In this document: piece by piece, positions 1 through 13,275 of the stretch
Numbering within the stretch: position 1 is the first letter of the stretch
Layout of the letters: each line of letters begins with the position of its first letter
Program-made: the position numbers and the translations under genes
DNA from: Numida meleagris
Lineage: Eukaryota; Chordata; Aves; Galliformes; Numididae
Direction: 5' to 3'
Length of the DNA stretch: 64,000 nucleotides
Assembly (NCBI RefSeq): GCF_002078875.1
Contig: NC_034409.1
Coordinates: 12,590,434-12,654,433 of the forward strand
Notes under the pieces: generated by a model
Seen by the model: the letters and a program-made list of their open reading frames with translations, nothing else
What the model was told of the DNA's origin: nothing
Databases searched by the model: none

Positions 1-1196
1 ATATTTTCATTTCTAGCAGTCTTCCTAATTTGCTGGTGTGCATTATGTACTTTTTCTTCACACTTCTCTAGAGTTGCTTCATAATTCCTTTGCAATTTAT
101 CAGCAGTAGGTCTGTTCAGTAGCTCAAAAGTTAACTCTTCAGGACCTCACTATAATACTGTGGAAAACTGTGTAAATACAATTGGAATAGATTGCAAATT
201 ATTTCTACACCTGAGAATCAGTCTTTAATAATGTTTTCTATTTGCAAAAAGGGCTTTTCAGAAAGTTCTGCTTTCATGAATTGCAGCTAGTAAGCTATAG
301 AAGAAAGTGTATGTCTGTTTATTCCAGGGCAAAGAACAAATGTTGATTTCCTATATATATTAAATTGCGGCAGTTACTTCAGACGTTCTTCTGTGTCACC
401 ACATTGCAGTGCACAACTGCTGGTCCTTTGCTTATGGCATCTTCTGTGGGTAAAGCTCCCTCTGCACCGAGTGTTTTTTAGTGCAGTTTTTTAGTGGATA
501 ACTAAAATAGTTTATATTTTGAGCTCAAATTCCATACAAATATGAACTTATCCTTGTAGAAAAAGGTGGACGTACTTACACAGAGGAAGAGAGTCCTGTT
601 GAGACCTGGTAGATCCTACAGTTGTCCAGTGACAACTGGAGGGGTCTGGTCTGTGTCATAATTTTGGATTGGGAAGATAAGTTTCGCTCAGAAACCTGCT
701 TTTCTGAGCAAAATCTGACATTCAGTACTCCAAGGGAGTTTTTTACATGGTTGGATAGCAATAGGATAAGGAGGGGAATGGTTTTAAACTAAAAGGGAAA
801 ATTTAGGTTTGAGGTTATGAGGAAATTCTTTACTCAGAGAGGGCATAGGTAAGGCCCTGGCACAGCTGCCCAGAGAAGCTGTGGTGCCCCATCCTGGAGG
901 TGCTCAAGGCCAGGTTGGATGGGGCCCTGGGCAGCCAGAGCTGGTGGGTGGTAACCAGCCCACAGCAGGGGGTGGGGCTGGGTGGGCTTTGAGGTCCCTT
1001 CCAACACAAGCCTTTCTATGGTGATTCATTAAATCAACAATGAAGACTGCTTAAACATACAGGAATTGATAAAATTAGTTCAAAGAGCAAAGAAAGATTC
1101 TTGCAAAGTTTTTTTCTAAAAGTGAACAATAGCACTTTTCTAAATTAAAAAAACGGATGATACACAAATTCTTTCATTTTTTTTTTTCTTTTGTAG
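1..1196 (+). other. FAM185A: FAM185A intron (3' part) with a CR1 insertion
   Basis: This stretch precedes a FAM185A coding exon and ends in a polypyrimidine tract followed by TTTTGTAG, a good splice acceptor. No earlier FAM185A exon is recognisable in it. A CR1 3' fragment occupies about 755-1026. The small open frames here are in AT-rich sequence and resemble no family I know. Confidence 0.7.
755..1026 (+). mobile_element. CR1 LINE 3' fragment
   Basis: The stretch reads like the last part of a CR1 retrotransposon in sense orientation. It holds the coding tail resembling 'ggaagaaattctttactcag', the segment around 'gctgcccagagaagctgtgg', then 'ggtcccttccaacacaagcc' and a short terminal 'tttctatggtgattca' corresponding to the CR1 3' octamer repeat. 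It is 5'-truncated and diverged, with no open frame of note. The 5' limit is approximate. Confidence 0.9.
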
Positions 1197-1292
1197 ATTC
1201 ATCAGACGGAAGTCTAAAAGCTTCTACGCTTCATGGGGCAATAGATGTTTATGTCAGTCAGTTAAGAGAAGTGGATCTGAAATCCCAGAAAG
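1197..1292 (+). CDS. FAM185A: FAM185A coding exon (third from last)
   Basis: An internal exon between a TTTTGTAG acceptor and an AAAG/GTTAGG donor. It starts with two bases completing a codon and ends with one base of a split glycine codon. The translation includes SSDGSLKASTLHGAIDVYVS followed by a VDLKSQKG segment, which matches the human FAM185A C-terminal half as I recall it. FAM185A carries a DUF4097-type putative-adhesin beta-repeat domain; its molecular function is not established. The rest of the protein is encoded upstream of the window. Identity rests on recognition of the joined sequence plus synteny with FBXL13 and LRRC17. Confidence 0.9.
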
Positions 1293-3907
1293 GTTAGGAA
1301 ACTGCAGCACATTTTTATGGCAATTTATGATATTGTCTGTCTAAAAAAGATTGCTACATGATTTTTGGTTATTTGCTTTCTCTTTTGCCTCGTGGTTAGA
1401 AAATGTATATAGATTCTTATAATGCAGTAAACTCAATAAGGTACAATGATGCTTTAAAATGGATTACAGTTTTTTTGGTATTTTTTAATACTTTTTCTTG
1501 GTGGTCTACCCAGCAGAATTCTGCAGAGTTGACTTGGATCTTTATCTTGAGTACAGTTTAATCCATGTTGCTGGTGTATATTACTTACATACGTATCTAT
1601 TCACTGATGACCACCCTACACTGACGTTTCTTTTCCCTGCCATTTCCTGTTGAAATGTCCTATTACTGAAACAGGAAGGCAGAAAAATAAATGCGAGAGT
1701 GCCCTCTGCCATTCTTCTTTTTTTTTTTTTTTTCTTCCTGAGTACTCACTGGAACTTTGTTTCCTAGTTAAAAGCTCACTCCTAATGATGGATTCATCAT
1801 TTTTGCCATTCAGAAGAGATGATATTGTGAGTAACTGTGCCCTAAAGACATCTTGTTAGCCCTAGTTTTGCAAAACAAAGAAAGAAATCCAAAACTGCAG
1901 CACTCTGTTAACATGACGTCAGACACTTGAGGTGTTTTACATGAACGTGGTATTTGGTAGCTTCCTCTGGTTATCTGAGAGATAATCTTATGCCTTACTA
2001 AAATGTAGCAGTTAATCACTAGGGAAATATTGAAGAAGATGCGTTGGAATCATGTATGCTGTTATTCTTTCTAAGCTGTTCTGGCTCCATTGGTATGAGT
2101 AAATTTATTTTTATATTATTTCTTAGTTACGTTCTTAATCACTAAGTTAAGTCTCTTTGATTTAGTAGCAAAGAAGAATGTATTTAACAAAAGCTAGTTA
2201 ATGTTATTTTGAAAACATTGCCTGATGTCTCTTCTGGCAGCACAGTGTAGTTGAGGCAAAGTTGATAAAGTTCTGTTTTCATTTACCCTGTAACTTTGGA
2301 GTAACTGCTGACAGCTGCCGAGTAGAGAATGTCCTATTTGTGATAAATGAGTTGCATGTGTTGGATTGTATGAGTCACGTCACTGAGCTACTCCCAAAGG
2401 GGAGGACCAAGGAAAAGACTTTTCCCCTCTTTTATCCTCACGCTTTTGTGTATCCAGCAAAATTTAGGCCTGAAGTCTTGGCAGTTATTTCTTCTTCAGG
2501 AGTGTCATAGGCAATTGATTCATCTGAATGTAAATGGCATAGCTAGGGTTGCTTTCTGATTGCTATGTAGCTATTACATCAGTTTTATAACTGATCTGAT
2601 TCAGCTTTTTGGATGTAATTAAAGTTTTTAATGTTTTTCTAAAGTGAATGTTGGAGCTGGGTGGAAACTAAGAAGCATGTATGTAGAATGTGTATTTTGA
2701 TTATTGCTAGTACTTTGTTTTAATGTGCAGAGTGCAGCTTTCAAGCATTGCGTGTGAGTAATTCCAGTTATGACAGACGTTGGCAAGTTGAGGGCCCAAT
2801 ATTTGCCTTCAGTCTGCTGCACGGAAGCACTTATTTAGAGGAAGAAGAATTCTTGTATATAGATTCCTTTTTTTCTTTTTTTTTTTTTTTGCTAGTGTTA
2901 GCAGTACGTTAGCAGGGTCCCATCATTCACAGAATCATAGAATGACAGAATTGCTCAGGCTGGAAAAGACCTTCAAGATCATCAAGTCCATCTGCAACCT
3001 AACCATATTACCCTAACTCTAACAACCCACCACTAAATCATGTCCCTGAGCACCACATCCAAACGGTTTTTAAACACGTTCAGGGATGGTGACACAACCA
3101 CCTCCCTGGGGAGCCTGTTCCAGTGCTTAACAACCCTTTCTGTAAAGAAGTTCTTCCTGATATCCAACCTAAACCCCCCCTGGCGCAGCTTGAGGCCATT
3201 GCCCCTTGTCCTGTCACCAGTGAAAAGAGACCAACCCCACTCTCACTGCCATCACCTTTCAGGTATTTGAAGAGAGCAATGAGGTCTCCCCTCAGCCTCC
3301 TCTTTCCCAGACTAAACAGCCCCAGTTCCTTTAGTCTCTCCTCATAGGGCATATTCTCCAAGCCCTTCACAAGCCTTGTTGCCCTTCTTTGGATCTGCTC
3401 CAGCACCTCAATGTCGTTTCTGTACTGAGGTGCCCAAAACTGAACACAATATTGGAAGAAGTAAGTATTGCAGAGGAGCAACTCTTTTGTAACATTTTTG
3501 TGCTGTACTGTGTGCAGTAGCTGGATTGATCATTAAATCAAACCCTGTGTCCATGCTCAGGAGTGCAAGTATACAACTGGAAGATGAAACCAGAGTCATA
3601 ATACTTGTAAGTTTTATTCGCTTCCCTTGGCCTTCCTTGCAGTAAGGTCCTCTAGCAAGAGCTGTTTCTGGCAGCGTATGTCAATGTTAATTCTCATGCT
3701 GTCTGAAGAAATACTGTGATCCCATTTTATATGTGACATACAGTATTCTGGTTATGATAAATGAAGTTATCTTTGTTTATCCTTTGACAGAAAAAAAGAG
3801 GTTACTGTGTCTGAAGGATGATTTGCCTTAAGATAGCTATATAATGGCCAGTTTCATGCTTTGATCTCAATGTTAATCTAATGAGCTTTCATTTAAATTT
3901 ATGTCAG
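1293..3907 (+). other. FAM185A: FAM185A intron with CR1
   Basis: Intron between two in-phase FAM185A exons (GTTAGG donor, TTATGTCAG acceptor). It holds a poly-T run (about 1718-1733), another T-rich run near 2870-2891, and an antisense CR1 fragment (2929-3455). I see no further exon; open frames elsewhere in it look like chance. Confidence 0.75.
2929..3455 (-). mobile_element. CR1 LINE fragment with decayed ORF2 C-terminus
   Basis: Antisense CR1. On the plus strand it opens with the inverted 3' terminus (cagaatcatagaatgacaga) and continues into the reverse complement of the CR1 ORF2 end. The minus-strand frame at about 3080-3481 reads [20 protein letters not shown], then [11 protein letters not shown] and [15 protein letters not shown], which is the segment after the CR1 reverse transcriptase domain. 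The tail of that frame is out of register with the CR1 protein, so at least one frameshift has occurred. About 0.5 kb long, 5'-truncated. Confidence 0.92.
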
Positions 3908-4042
3908 GCTCTATTACAGTCAAGGTACCTGCCTCTCTCAAAGCCTATTTGCAGTTGTCTGGAAGAAAAGTGGATGTGAGCTCAGAGATCCAGTTAAAAG
4001 AAACACGGAGTGCCTCCAAAGATGATCACGTAATTTTAAGTG
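3908..4042 (+). CDS. FAM185A: FAM185A coding exon (penultimate)
   Basis: An internal exon of 135 bases (two bases, 44 codons, one base). The acceptor is TTATGTCAG and the donor AGTG/GTAAGG. It joins the preceding exon in phase through a split glycine codon and encodes GSITVKVPASLKAYLQLSGR, then KVDVSSEIQLKE and DDHVILSG. This is the beta-strand repeat pattern of the DUF4097-like domain and resembles human FAM185A. No stop or frameshift is present. Confidence 0.92.
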
Positions 4043-7000
4043 GTAAGGCTTACTAATCTTGGCTATCATTAAATGTCTGTCTGGCCTCAGTCAAAGACAT
4101 CCACGTTTTCTTACGAGTTTATTGCTCTTGGCCTCTTCTTGTTTCAGCTGTTTTAAATTTCAAATGTTTGTTTGTGCCATTGAACTCTCCATGTTACTAG
4201 ATGGCTCTTTCGTTTTGTTCGGTAAATGACTGTGAATGCAAACAACTGCTTTTCTAACAAAAATCTCAGAGCCAAACTCGCTCTCAGCATTATTCCATTG
4301 AATTCGTGGGATGTAAGCCAGGGCTGAATTTGCCCCATTGCTTTGTTGCCTTAAACAATCTCATGTAATAAATAGCCAGAGAATGTCAATTAAAAATGCA
4401 CTGAAAAGTTTTCTCTGCGTAGGTAGGAGGGCAAATTAAAAGGTGTATACAGTATGTTTATAAATGTACGGTATGAATGTTAAACAGAGCAGGATTGTCT
4501 GAGAAGTGATGGATGGGAGATAGCTAGGAGAAGGACTGAAGTATGGAATAAAGGATCTATGGAAACGTGCCTGTGGTTACTGGAAACGTTCTTCTAACAG
4601 ATTTAAAATTGAACTTGGGAATCCCAAATCTTACTGATGTTTGCTTTAGAAAACAGTTACACTGTTCATTGTCCAGGTGTGTATGTCTCCTCTTCTCCAG
4701 ACACCTCCATCTGGATGTTAAGGCTGTTACTGTTACCAGTTACTCAGTTTGCTCAAGAGGCAATGTTAATGTAATGTGTTGAAGGCTCCAGGTTTGTTTT
4801 TGAATGTTATGTCAGTGTGACCTGATATGATAACAGATGGGTGAGGCTCTGAGTTTTCCTTTGTTTTAAAGCTAAGAAAATCTGTTCAAAATTTCTTTTC
4901 CTCTCCCATGTAAAATAATAATTCCTAAGTTCTCACAGTTAAGAAATGTTAGAAGTGTATGTAATTAATACATAATCTGCTTGTATTAAATACTCTCAGT
5001 GTATGGACGTATCTCTTCCTGCGTTGAACAGTAACTTGCATCTAAATTTATTACTGGTTATTAAATATATATATATATTTTTAAAACCATGTTTAAAACT
5101 CCTCAGTAACTTGTGGATTCCAGCAAGGCTCTAGGTAATGAAGCGCCTCAGCAGCAAAGCAGTGCATGTCCTTGTTGCCAATCATGCTCCTACTCTGGCA
5201 ACGTTAAAGATAAAATTACTGTTTCAGATATACACAGCTCAGTGGCTTCTCTGGTTTCACAATCCACTCAGCGTTTCTGTAGGGCCGTCAACACTGAAGT
5301 GGAAGCAATTTTTCAGCCTACCGTACCGTTTCTTAATGATCCTGGCAGGTTAGCTCCAATTAGTTAACCCTCAGATAGACGTATCCCAAAGCCATGGAAA
5401 TCATCAGGAATTACACAGAGGCAGCAGCATATGGCCACTGCTCATTGGTTGCTTTCAAAGAGGCATTAGACAAAAAAATCTATGAAATGTACATATAGTT
5501 TGTCAGAATACAGGTAAATGGAAAACATGCCCTGGAACAGATTTTCTGCAGGATATAATGCTGGGCTGAAGCAACGTATCTTCATGTGTCTTACACTGGG
5601 CATTTAGCTTTCTTGAATGTTTTCTCATACATGCAGTGATTTTTAGCAGATTTCTTCTGCCTTTCCCTTCTGTAAGAGGCAGCAAACCTAAAGGAAGATG
5701 AATTAATTGGTTTTAAGGTGCACTTGGTTCCTTTTCTTACTCTTTTGAAAACAGTACTTTCCCTTTCAAGCCAGTGATGTTCCTTTGACATGGCAAGGGG
5801 GAAGCTTTCTGCTTCTCGTCATAGGGACCCTGCATTCTTTCTGCAGCCAAGCACCTGTCCTCTCATTCTCAACAATCTTTTAGAAGTTGATATTTGAGAA
5901 TTTTCTTTAAAGTGTAGATTCTCAGGTAATAAAAAAGGATTTAATACTGTTGCTGTATCGTGAAAACATTGTTTACTGTTGAAGTTTTAGGTACTGAGAC
6001 TATAGATGTCTTTCTACTGCAACCAAGGAAATATAAATGGGGAAGGGAGAGGAGTTTTGCCAACTAGAAAAAAAGAAATGACTTGCAGGAGGCATGGCAG
6101 CTCTGAGCTCAGAGGTTAGTTTAAAAATAGATGGCTTTTCAGAAACGGGCCAGTTTTCATGTGGATGAGGCTGGAACTGGCTGCTTTCAGGAAGCTGTTC
6201 TTGCCTCTGGGAGCATTGTGTGAGATGTTAGAGAGGAGGCTCTCCAGCGAGAACTCTTTGACTTGAGTAAATATGTGCCTGGTCTGTCACCCGCGCTATG
6301 TGACACAGCCTTCCCTCCTGCTGCTAGGGTAGTATGACCTGTGTCCTCACCTTGCTTCAAGGCTCCTGCTTCCGCTGGAGTGAGGAACATGGCACGCTAT
6401 GGCCCCGCAAGCAATCACATCCAGGGTTTTGCAAGACAGCCAAGGAAAAGATGTGGATTTCGTCAAAGCAAGAAAATGAAAGAGTGAGCACATCAGAGGC
6501 AGGGTGATGAGACTGTCAAAAGGTGCTCTCTCTTTTAGAAGAGTTAGGGACTTGCTACAAAACTGTTTGTCAGGGAAGGGATGGAACCAGAGAACATGCC
6601 GGGGAGTTTACTCTTCAGAGTAATTTGCGGGAATAAAGCATCTGTTTCCATTGGCATCAGTAGGCACTCCTGTAGTATGGTACAGTGAAGGTTATAAAAA
6701 CAGATTTTTCATGCTAAGCACTGGTGCAACTTCCATCTGTGAAAGCATTTATTTTCCTGCCTAGTTTGAGAATATTTGAGTAATTCCAGTATTTTACAGT
6801 AGTAATCATCTCAAGACATTTTGTTTTTTCCTTCCCCTAGCAAAGAGGGTAGGAAGAGGACTGTCCTTGTCAGTAGGCTCGGAAGTTTATTGCAGCCCAT
6901 AGCTCTTCCTGCAGATGTGTGTGCCTTCCCCATTTCTCCAGGTCTGCCTTTATCCAGGAATCAGCTTATCTAAGAAGCCTGTAGAGACCGTAGAGGCCTG

Positions 7001-7498
7001 TAGAGACTATATCCGGAACTACGTATGGTAACGGGAGAGCTAGCTGGCTAGTAAGTGATTCTGTAATTTAAGCAGATAAGGAGATTAGGATACTCTCGAG
7101 CCAAAGAGGTTACAAACATGTTAAAAGGACTGATGAGCATTTAAATAATCCTGATTTATTTGCTTTTTAAGCCATTTTTCCAGTACGTCATTTTTAAGTT
7201 CAAAGTATGGAGGTAGGAACATATGCATTCCCAAGATGAGGAGTATTTGAGTAAACAGGAAGCAATAATGCTACGCAGTTGAAAAAACACAAAACCACCC
7301 AAACATAATAGTATATTAACAGGACTGTTCTGTAAAACTCAAAATAATCCTTTGGCTTTACTTGGCATTCGTAATACTTTGCTGGAATGTGTCCAGTTTT
7401 GCGTAGTCCACTTCAAAAAGGATATGAGCAACTGTAGAGACTCCTAAGGAGAACATATGCTCAGAGGCCGAAAACATCATTTATGGGAGGGAGACTTA

Positions 7499-7524
7499 AA
7501 AAGAAAAAGAAAAAAAAAAAAAAA
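7499..7524. repeat. A-rich low-complexity tract
   Basis: A run of A interrupted by three G residues, ending before GCG, inside the large FAM185A intron. No LINE sequence is recognisable directly upstream, so it is not clearly a retrotransposon tail. Confidence 0.8.
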
Positions 7525-10180
7525 GCGTTGTTTTCTTCTAAAGAAAAGGAGTCTTGAGGGAAGATTCTAGTATGTCAGAAATTGCTGCAGAGAAGAAAGA
7601 TAGAAAATGTCCTCTGTCCATTGGTAATGGAACTAGAAATGATGATTTGATCTTACAGTAAAGAAAGCTTAGCTAAATAGCAGGATACACTTTCTAGTAG
7701 TAAGTCATGGTATGGAGAGGACACAGTGCTTGCAGTGCAGCGGGTTTTGAAGAACAGCCTAGTCTACCATGTTAGATTTAAATACATTGGAGACTGCTTT
7801 CAGCTCTGCTTTCTCTTGTTCCAAGCTGATGTGGCCAACTGCTCCCATCTACTTCAAAGTAACTGCAGGGAAGGTTATGAAGCATGTATGTGGATGAATC
7901 TGGGGAGTAAATGAATGCAGCTAGTGGGCATGCTTACATTGCCAGCTTATGTGTAGACAATTGTAAGTTTGCTGGAAAAAAGAGTCTTGCAGTCATTCCT
8001 TGATGGTGTCAATTTCCAAATCGAATTGTCTGGAATATAATCCTTTACACCATGTAAATCTTTTTTCGGTGCCAGCAACTCATCTGATTCCAGATCTTTC
8101 TCTCCCCCTGGCCCAGTTCTAGTGCCAAGCTGATATCCAGCAGCAACCTTTGACATGGTGCCATCCATCTACTTGGAGCTGAGTGAGCTTTTAACTTTAG
8201 CGGTCACTTGCTCCATCTGGTTTTCGGTACTGGCATGAGTTTCCTTGGTACAAGTCCTACAGTGTCACAGGTGCTCCTCAGTGGCTGTAGATGTTTGTTG
8301 TTAAAGGTTACCACATCTCACTGTTCTTACTTTCTCAAGTTGACAAGCCAGTCCCTTCCTATTTTTCTGTCCTTTTACTAATAACAAACATATTCTTTGT
8401 GAATGCTTATCTTCTCTCAAGTCAAGAAGCATATTTGCTCCCTTATTTCAGCCAGCATGACAACAGTTGCAAGAGTTAACAGGATTTTTAGTTTGGGCAC
8501 TAATCTCATCAATCTACAGCACTAACACTTTGCTGAGCCTTATCTGAAGGGTGTTTCTCTGAGCAATGTCACCTGTTGACCGTGCACGTGAGTAACCAGG
8601 ACTCTTTTCTTTATGTTAACTTATGCCTTTCCCAATTTATCTGTTCAGGTGATGGAGAGGAATCTCCTGTTGTCTTTTCTAATCTTCTTTTCCTGTAAAA
8701 GTTTCCAGATACATGTTGCCTCTACAGTATGTTACAGTATGTGTTGACCCATCTGCAGTTATTCTTTAATCACTAGGAACACATTAGATGGCCTTCCTCC
8801 TCATGTGCTTCTGGAGAGAGTGAGTCTAATTACCAGATCCCTTTGGAAGGACGAGCATTGCTACCACCACCCTATTTCTGGCTTTTCAGGTTTCTCCAAT
8901 AACTTAGTTCATGTCTTTTTACCCTGCCTGGTTCTCCAAGACAACCGTGGTGAGAAGCACCTTTTCCCTCAGAACAACTGGGCATGCAGTGAAATAATAA
9001 GGATTTCATGTCTGCTTGAGGTTAGGACTGAATTCCTCTCTGGGCCACGTGGGATTTAGATTGTTTTCTACCTCCATCTTCTCACCGCTCACGGAATGGT
9101 TCCTCATCCAGTAGTAGTGGGACAGCTGCCTATGTAGTGCCGAGGGCTTACCTTTAATTTTACTTCAAGGTTTGGCTTATTCAGTGTGTGAGGAGAGAGC
9201 TGACTGCATGAGCCTTGTACACTATGTGCAAAGCTTTATGGATATATTTATTGCTTTTGTTATCAGAAATTCATATTATGTTATTTAATTTTTTTTTGCT
9301 GCACTGAATTCCAGAGTTGAACAGTAGAAGGGGCAGTGAATAATGCGAGGCAAGCAACTTGCCTTTAAAAGGGAAATAACTGAAAGTATTTGTATCACAG
9401 CCCTCGGCTGAAACCTAAGTTTCTTCTGAAACTTAACAGCTGTGAAAGCGTAGCACTCCTTTTCCCCACTTTGCAGCTGACTTGTCTCTGTTGCATTCAA
9501 AGTTTCAGTTCTGATCCCCAGAGTAATGCTATTAGCTGTTGTGTCCTTTGTTGTTTTCTTTGTTCTCAAGGCACATCCTCCATACTTCTTTTCTAGAAGC
9601 ACTTTTTATTGAATCATTGCCACTAGAACTGAGTGGGAAGAGCTTTGTTTTACAGATTTACAGTGTCCCTCTAAACACTGTCCCTCTGTGAAGCCTTGAT
9701 CCTTAAGCAGTATCTTAAAAAAAACAAACAAAAGCCCAGGTTGTATCTGGAAAAGATTACATTCCTTCAAGTCAAATAAGAAGTTCATCCAACTTTTAAA
9801 AAACCCATTAGATGAGATGCTATCGTACGGGTTTTTATTGGTTTCAGCTTGTGTTTAACCCAAGCTGTACGCAGCATTTTTGAGATGCACCACAGTGTTA
9901 ACAAAACCAGTGAAGAGCATTTAAAATCTGCTCATCTTTGTATGTGTTATGATATGAACATAGAACTATTTCAGTTTCTCTACAGTAAAGCATACGGATA
10001 AATGATCAATACTTGACTGCATAAAGGTCTGCAAAGATCTTCTCTCTGCCTTAGACATGTGGAACAACTTCCTTTTTCCTAAGTTTTATATTGAGAAGGT
10101 GGCCACGCAGCATACTGGTGCATCTGTCTTTCCCTGAGTTCATGCTGTTGTCTTGACTGGTGGGTTTTGAAATAAAATCC

Positions 10181-10200
10181 TTTTTTTTTTTTTTTTTTTT
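10181..10200. repeat. T20 homopolymer
   Basis: Twenty consecutive T residues inside the large FAM185A intron. Such a run is prone to length polymorphism and sequencing error. Confidence 0.9.
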
Positions 10201-12425
10201 GTATTCTCAGTCCAACAGTCCGTTGGCTTTTGTGACTTAATCATGCTAAAAGTCATCCTCAAAATCCACTTAACGTTCCCGCAGTACAGGCAGTTGAGTA
10301 TAGTTAAGATCAAATTGCGATGGAGGAATCTCCAGCTAAGCCTTGTTGCTTGAGTAGCACCTCCTACACAAAACAATTCAAATATCTTAAGCTTGATTTG
10401 AACCTGCTACTGGCAATAAGATTAAAAACCCTAAGATACTTTGAAGATCTGCATCCCCAGGGAATGGAATTTGATACTGAGTTTGCTGCAGGCACTTTTA
10501 TATTTCTGCATTCCCTTCACAGGCAAATCTCCAAAAGAAGCATAAGGAACAAAACATTTTTCTAAGCTCACATAGCAAATACAAAATGAGAAACAGAGCT
10601 CAGACTACAACTGAGCTCTGAAATGACTCATTAATTTGTTTCTGTGTTTCTTCAAAACTCTCCATTAAAATTTTAGCAAAAATGTAGCAGGGTGAAATCA
10701 TCTACAGGGCAGATTCTGTGCTTCAGCCTTTGTTCCTTCTACAGAACAACATGACATGGTGACAAAAACACGAGAGAGGAAATGGCTGTGGCCAAGCACT
10801 CCAGGATGCGCTTGCTGACAATGTGTCTTTGTCCTGTAAATGTTGTGTCTTCTCCTCTTAGAAAAACAGCTGCATTTTCAGTGCTCTAGAATGCTGTTAA
10901 GGGATCAGGTGAAATTTTCTTTTGTCTTACTTTGTTGGTTCATTTTTTGATACCTGGAGACTCTCTCCCTGTTTCAAATTCAGACTGATTTAAAATTTTA
11001 AGGGCTCTCTACTTAAAAAGCAGAGTATTTTTAATGTCTGTTCTCTGATACAGTGCCAGTGCAAATCAGTGAATCAGAGAAGCTTTCTAGGGAATTGAAG
11101 TTTCAGATGTTACCAGATTTCACGTACAGTGCATTTGCCCAGCTTTGTAGTGATCATCACAGATGTGTTTTAAGTCCGTGATTAGATGGAGGATAGAACT
11201 GCGGCTTCTACCGTACTGCCGCTGCCTTCAGGTAGGAAGGATGCAGCAAGCGTGTGGCGTGGTGTGGTGTGGTTGAGACCTCTGCCACCTTGTGCAACCA
11301 GGAGGGCAGAAATTGTACTTGGACCTCCCTGTGGGGATCCCTGAAGGCGCACTGCAGTCTGGTAGGAAAGAATACTGAAATCCTTCTTCATTCAGCGGGA
11401 GACCATGGTCAGCGTTGGACTCCTCTGAAAATCCTGTATTGCTGAACCATGCTTCAGCCTGCTAGTATCGGGCTTGGGCCATAACCATAAAGTAATCCCA
11501 CTTAGCTGTACCAAAAAGCTTAAATGCTATTGAAAAATTCTGCACATTGGATTAAGTTGTGGAAACCAATGCAGTGATGTAAGTTGGAGTTTTGCCACTG
11601 CTTTTGACACGGCCAGAATTTTACTTCAGCTGTGTTACAGGTCAGAGCAGAGCATGTTTGCAAAGTTGCTTCAGAATCTGCTTCCCTGCCATCTCGCATG
11701 CTATTCCAAACTCAGATTAGTTCTAAACTGAGAATTCACTCGGTCACACGAACACTGAAATAACAATAAAAGGCACTTTGTAAAAATAAACCAAAGTGAA
11801 GGTTGATCTTCTGATAAAGGCACTGATTTGGGACTAAAAGATCTCAGTTTAATTCCCAGTTTGGTCACGAACCTTCTGTACAAATTTGGAAGGTCACTTA
11901 ATCTCTCTTGGCCTCAACTTCTGATCTGTAAAATGAGGTTAAGTTCAGCTTTCTTCTTTGTCTGTTACAGAGTGAGATTTTCAGAGCATGACCCTTCTGA
12001 CTGAGTTTATATGAAATGTATAAGAAGACAGACATCTCAGTTTTGTTTTCTTTTGTTTTTAAGCTATTGGCATAAGAAAGCAGTGATATCAGCAACATGT
12101 TTTGTCCTTTGGGTCATCGGGTCTTACCAGCATCTCTCTTCCATGTTCACAAAAGAGATGTAGACTTCAAATTACCTTGAATGTTGACATATCTCCTAGC
12201 CTATGATATTATATAATAAATAACACTGTAAAAATAATTGTAACAACAAATTGTGGGAAATGGGATGAATACAAGGAACTATATCAAAAAGGAAATGTTA
12301 GGAGCCGTAGCTAAAAATACTTAAAGACTATTTTTGGTACAATTTAAAATATTTCAGGGAGCTTGGTGTGAAGGTGATATGTTTACTGTGTGCCAAATTA
12401 AACTAAACAGAACTCTCTTTTCCAG

Positions 12426-12541
12426 GTCACATGAATCAAACTAATGAAACAGACAAATGGATTAAGGCTGACACACAAAGTGGCAAAGTGTATCTTAAAA
12501 GCCAAAGCTGGATTCAGTCTGTCAAGCTGAAGATTTCTTAA
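12426..12541 (+). CDS. FAM185A: FAM185A last coding exon with stop
   Basis: The terminal coding exon follows a CTTTTCCAG acceptor. It joins the penultimate exon through a split glycine codon and encodes GHMNQTNETDKWIKADTQSG, then KVYLKSQSWIQSVKLKIS and a TAA stop at 12539-12541. The WIKAD and SW-QS-KL motifs match the human C-terminus as I recall it (WIKAD...SWFQSLKL). The last three exons contribute about 114 residues; the N-terminal two-thirds is outside the window. Confidence 0.93.
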
Positions 12542-13275
12542 AGGCGAAATAGTCAAAATGATCAAATCAAGAAACTGTAAAGGAACATTTTCGCTTGAGT
12601 TACAAAACTTTGTCGGTACATATTCTTAATGTAAGAGAGAAACAATACTGAAAATGAGGGCTTTTTAACCCAAGATTTGCTAGTGACAGTGGCTGGTGAT
12701 TAACGGGTCTGGTTTACTTTTAGTACCTGTTAGGAACTACAAGATCTTACAGATGGAGGATTTGTATGACCCACCACACTCACCAAGTCAGCCTTAAAAG
12801 CTGGTAACTTTCAAACAAGAGTTTGGAGTCATTATTTAAAAAAAAAGAAAAAAAGAAAGAAAAGAAAAAACACTTTCACCACCTGGCTTTTGGAAACATG
12901 AAAATTTACTTCCAAGGAGCTGTGCTCTGCAAATTATTTTATATGTAACAAAGTATCTCTTTACTGTGGGACTTCCGTTGTTTATGCAAAACACAGAATT
13001 CTTTTTTCAATCAAATTATGCGTATTGGGAACAGGATAAAACCACTTTCAGAACTGTAATTCATCACTAGTTTTCTTGTTTGTTTGTTTTTAACCCCTGA
13101 GTGGTTTCTGCTTTGTCAGCGGGCACTGTATGTGTAAAACTGCTTCTACAAAATGAAAAGACTTGCTCCGTGTTGTCCTGAATCACTTTCTTGTGGACTG
13201 AGTTAGCAACTCCATGTCTGCTATAGTTTGTCTACAAAGAAAAGCTTTTAAAATAAATACTCAGAAGTGCAACGG
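12542..13275 (+). other. FAM185A: FAM185A 3' UTR (probable)
   Basis: Sequence after the FAM185A stop with no coding signal, containing an (A)n(AAAG)n tract at about 12838-12872. The first canonical AATAAA downstream of the stop is at 13252-13257, so the probable transcript end is 10-30 bases after it. The end is inferred from the hexamer only. Confidence 0.6.
13252..13257 (+). promoter_or_regulatory. FAM185A: Candidate poly(A) signal of FAM185A
   Basis: Canonical AATAAA about 710 bases after the FAM185A stop, and the first such hexamer downstream. Further AATAAA copies at 14121 and 14372 could serve as distal alternatives. Confidence 0.55.

Larger units (their letters stand above)
4043..12425 (+). 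other. FAM185A: Large FAM185A intron, no gene recognised
   Basis: An 8.4-kb intron between the last two FAM185A coding exons. It holds simple sequence: a TA run near 5066-5078, an A-rich tract at 7499-7524 and a T20 run at 10181-10200. Open frames such as 5113-5367, 8805-9059 and 10320-10565 lack recognisable homology and are probably chance. No clear CR1 copy is seen in it. Confidence 0.65.

Noticed and set aside
5113..5367. 84-codon plus-strand frame in the large FAM185A intron
   Set aside because: Considered as an alternative FAM185A exon. No convincing acceptor and donor in phase, no similarity to FAM185A, and the flanking exons join without it.
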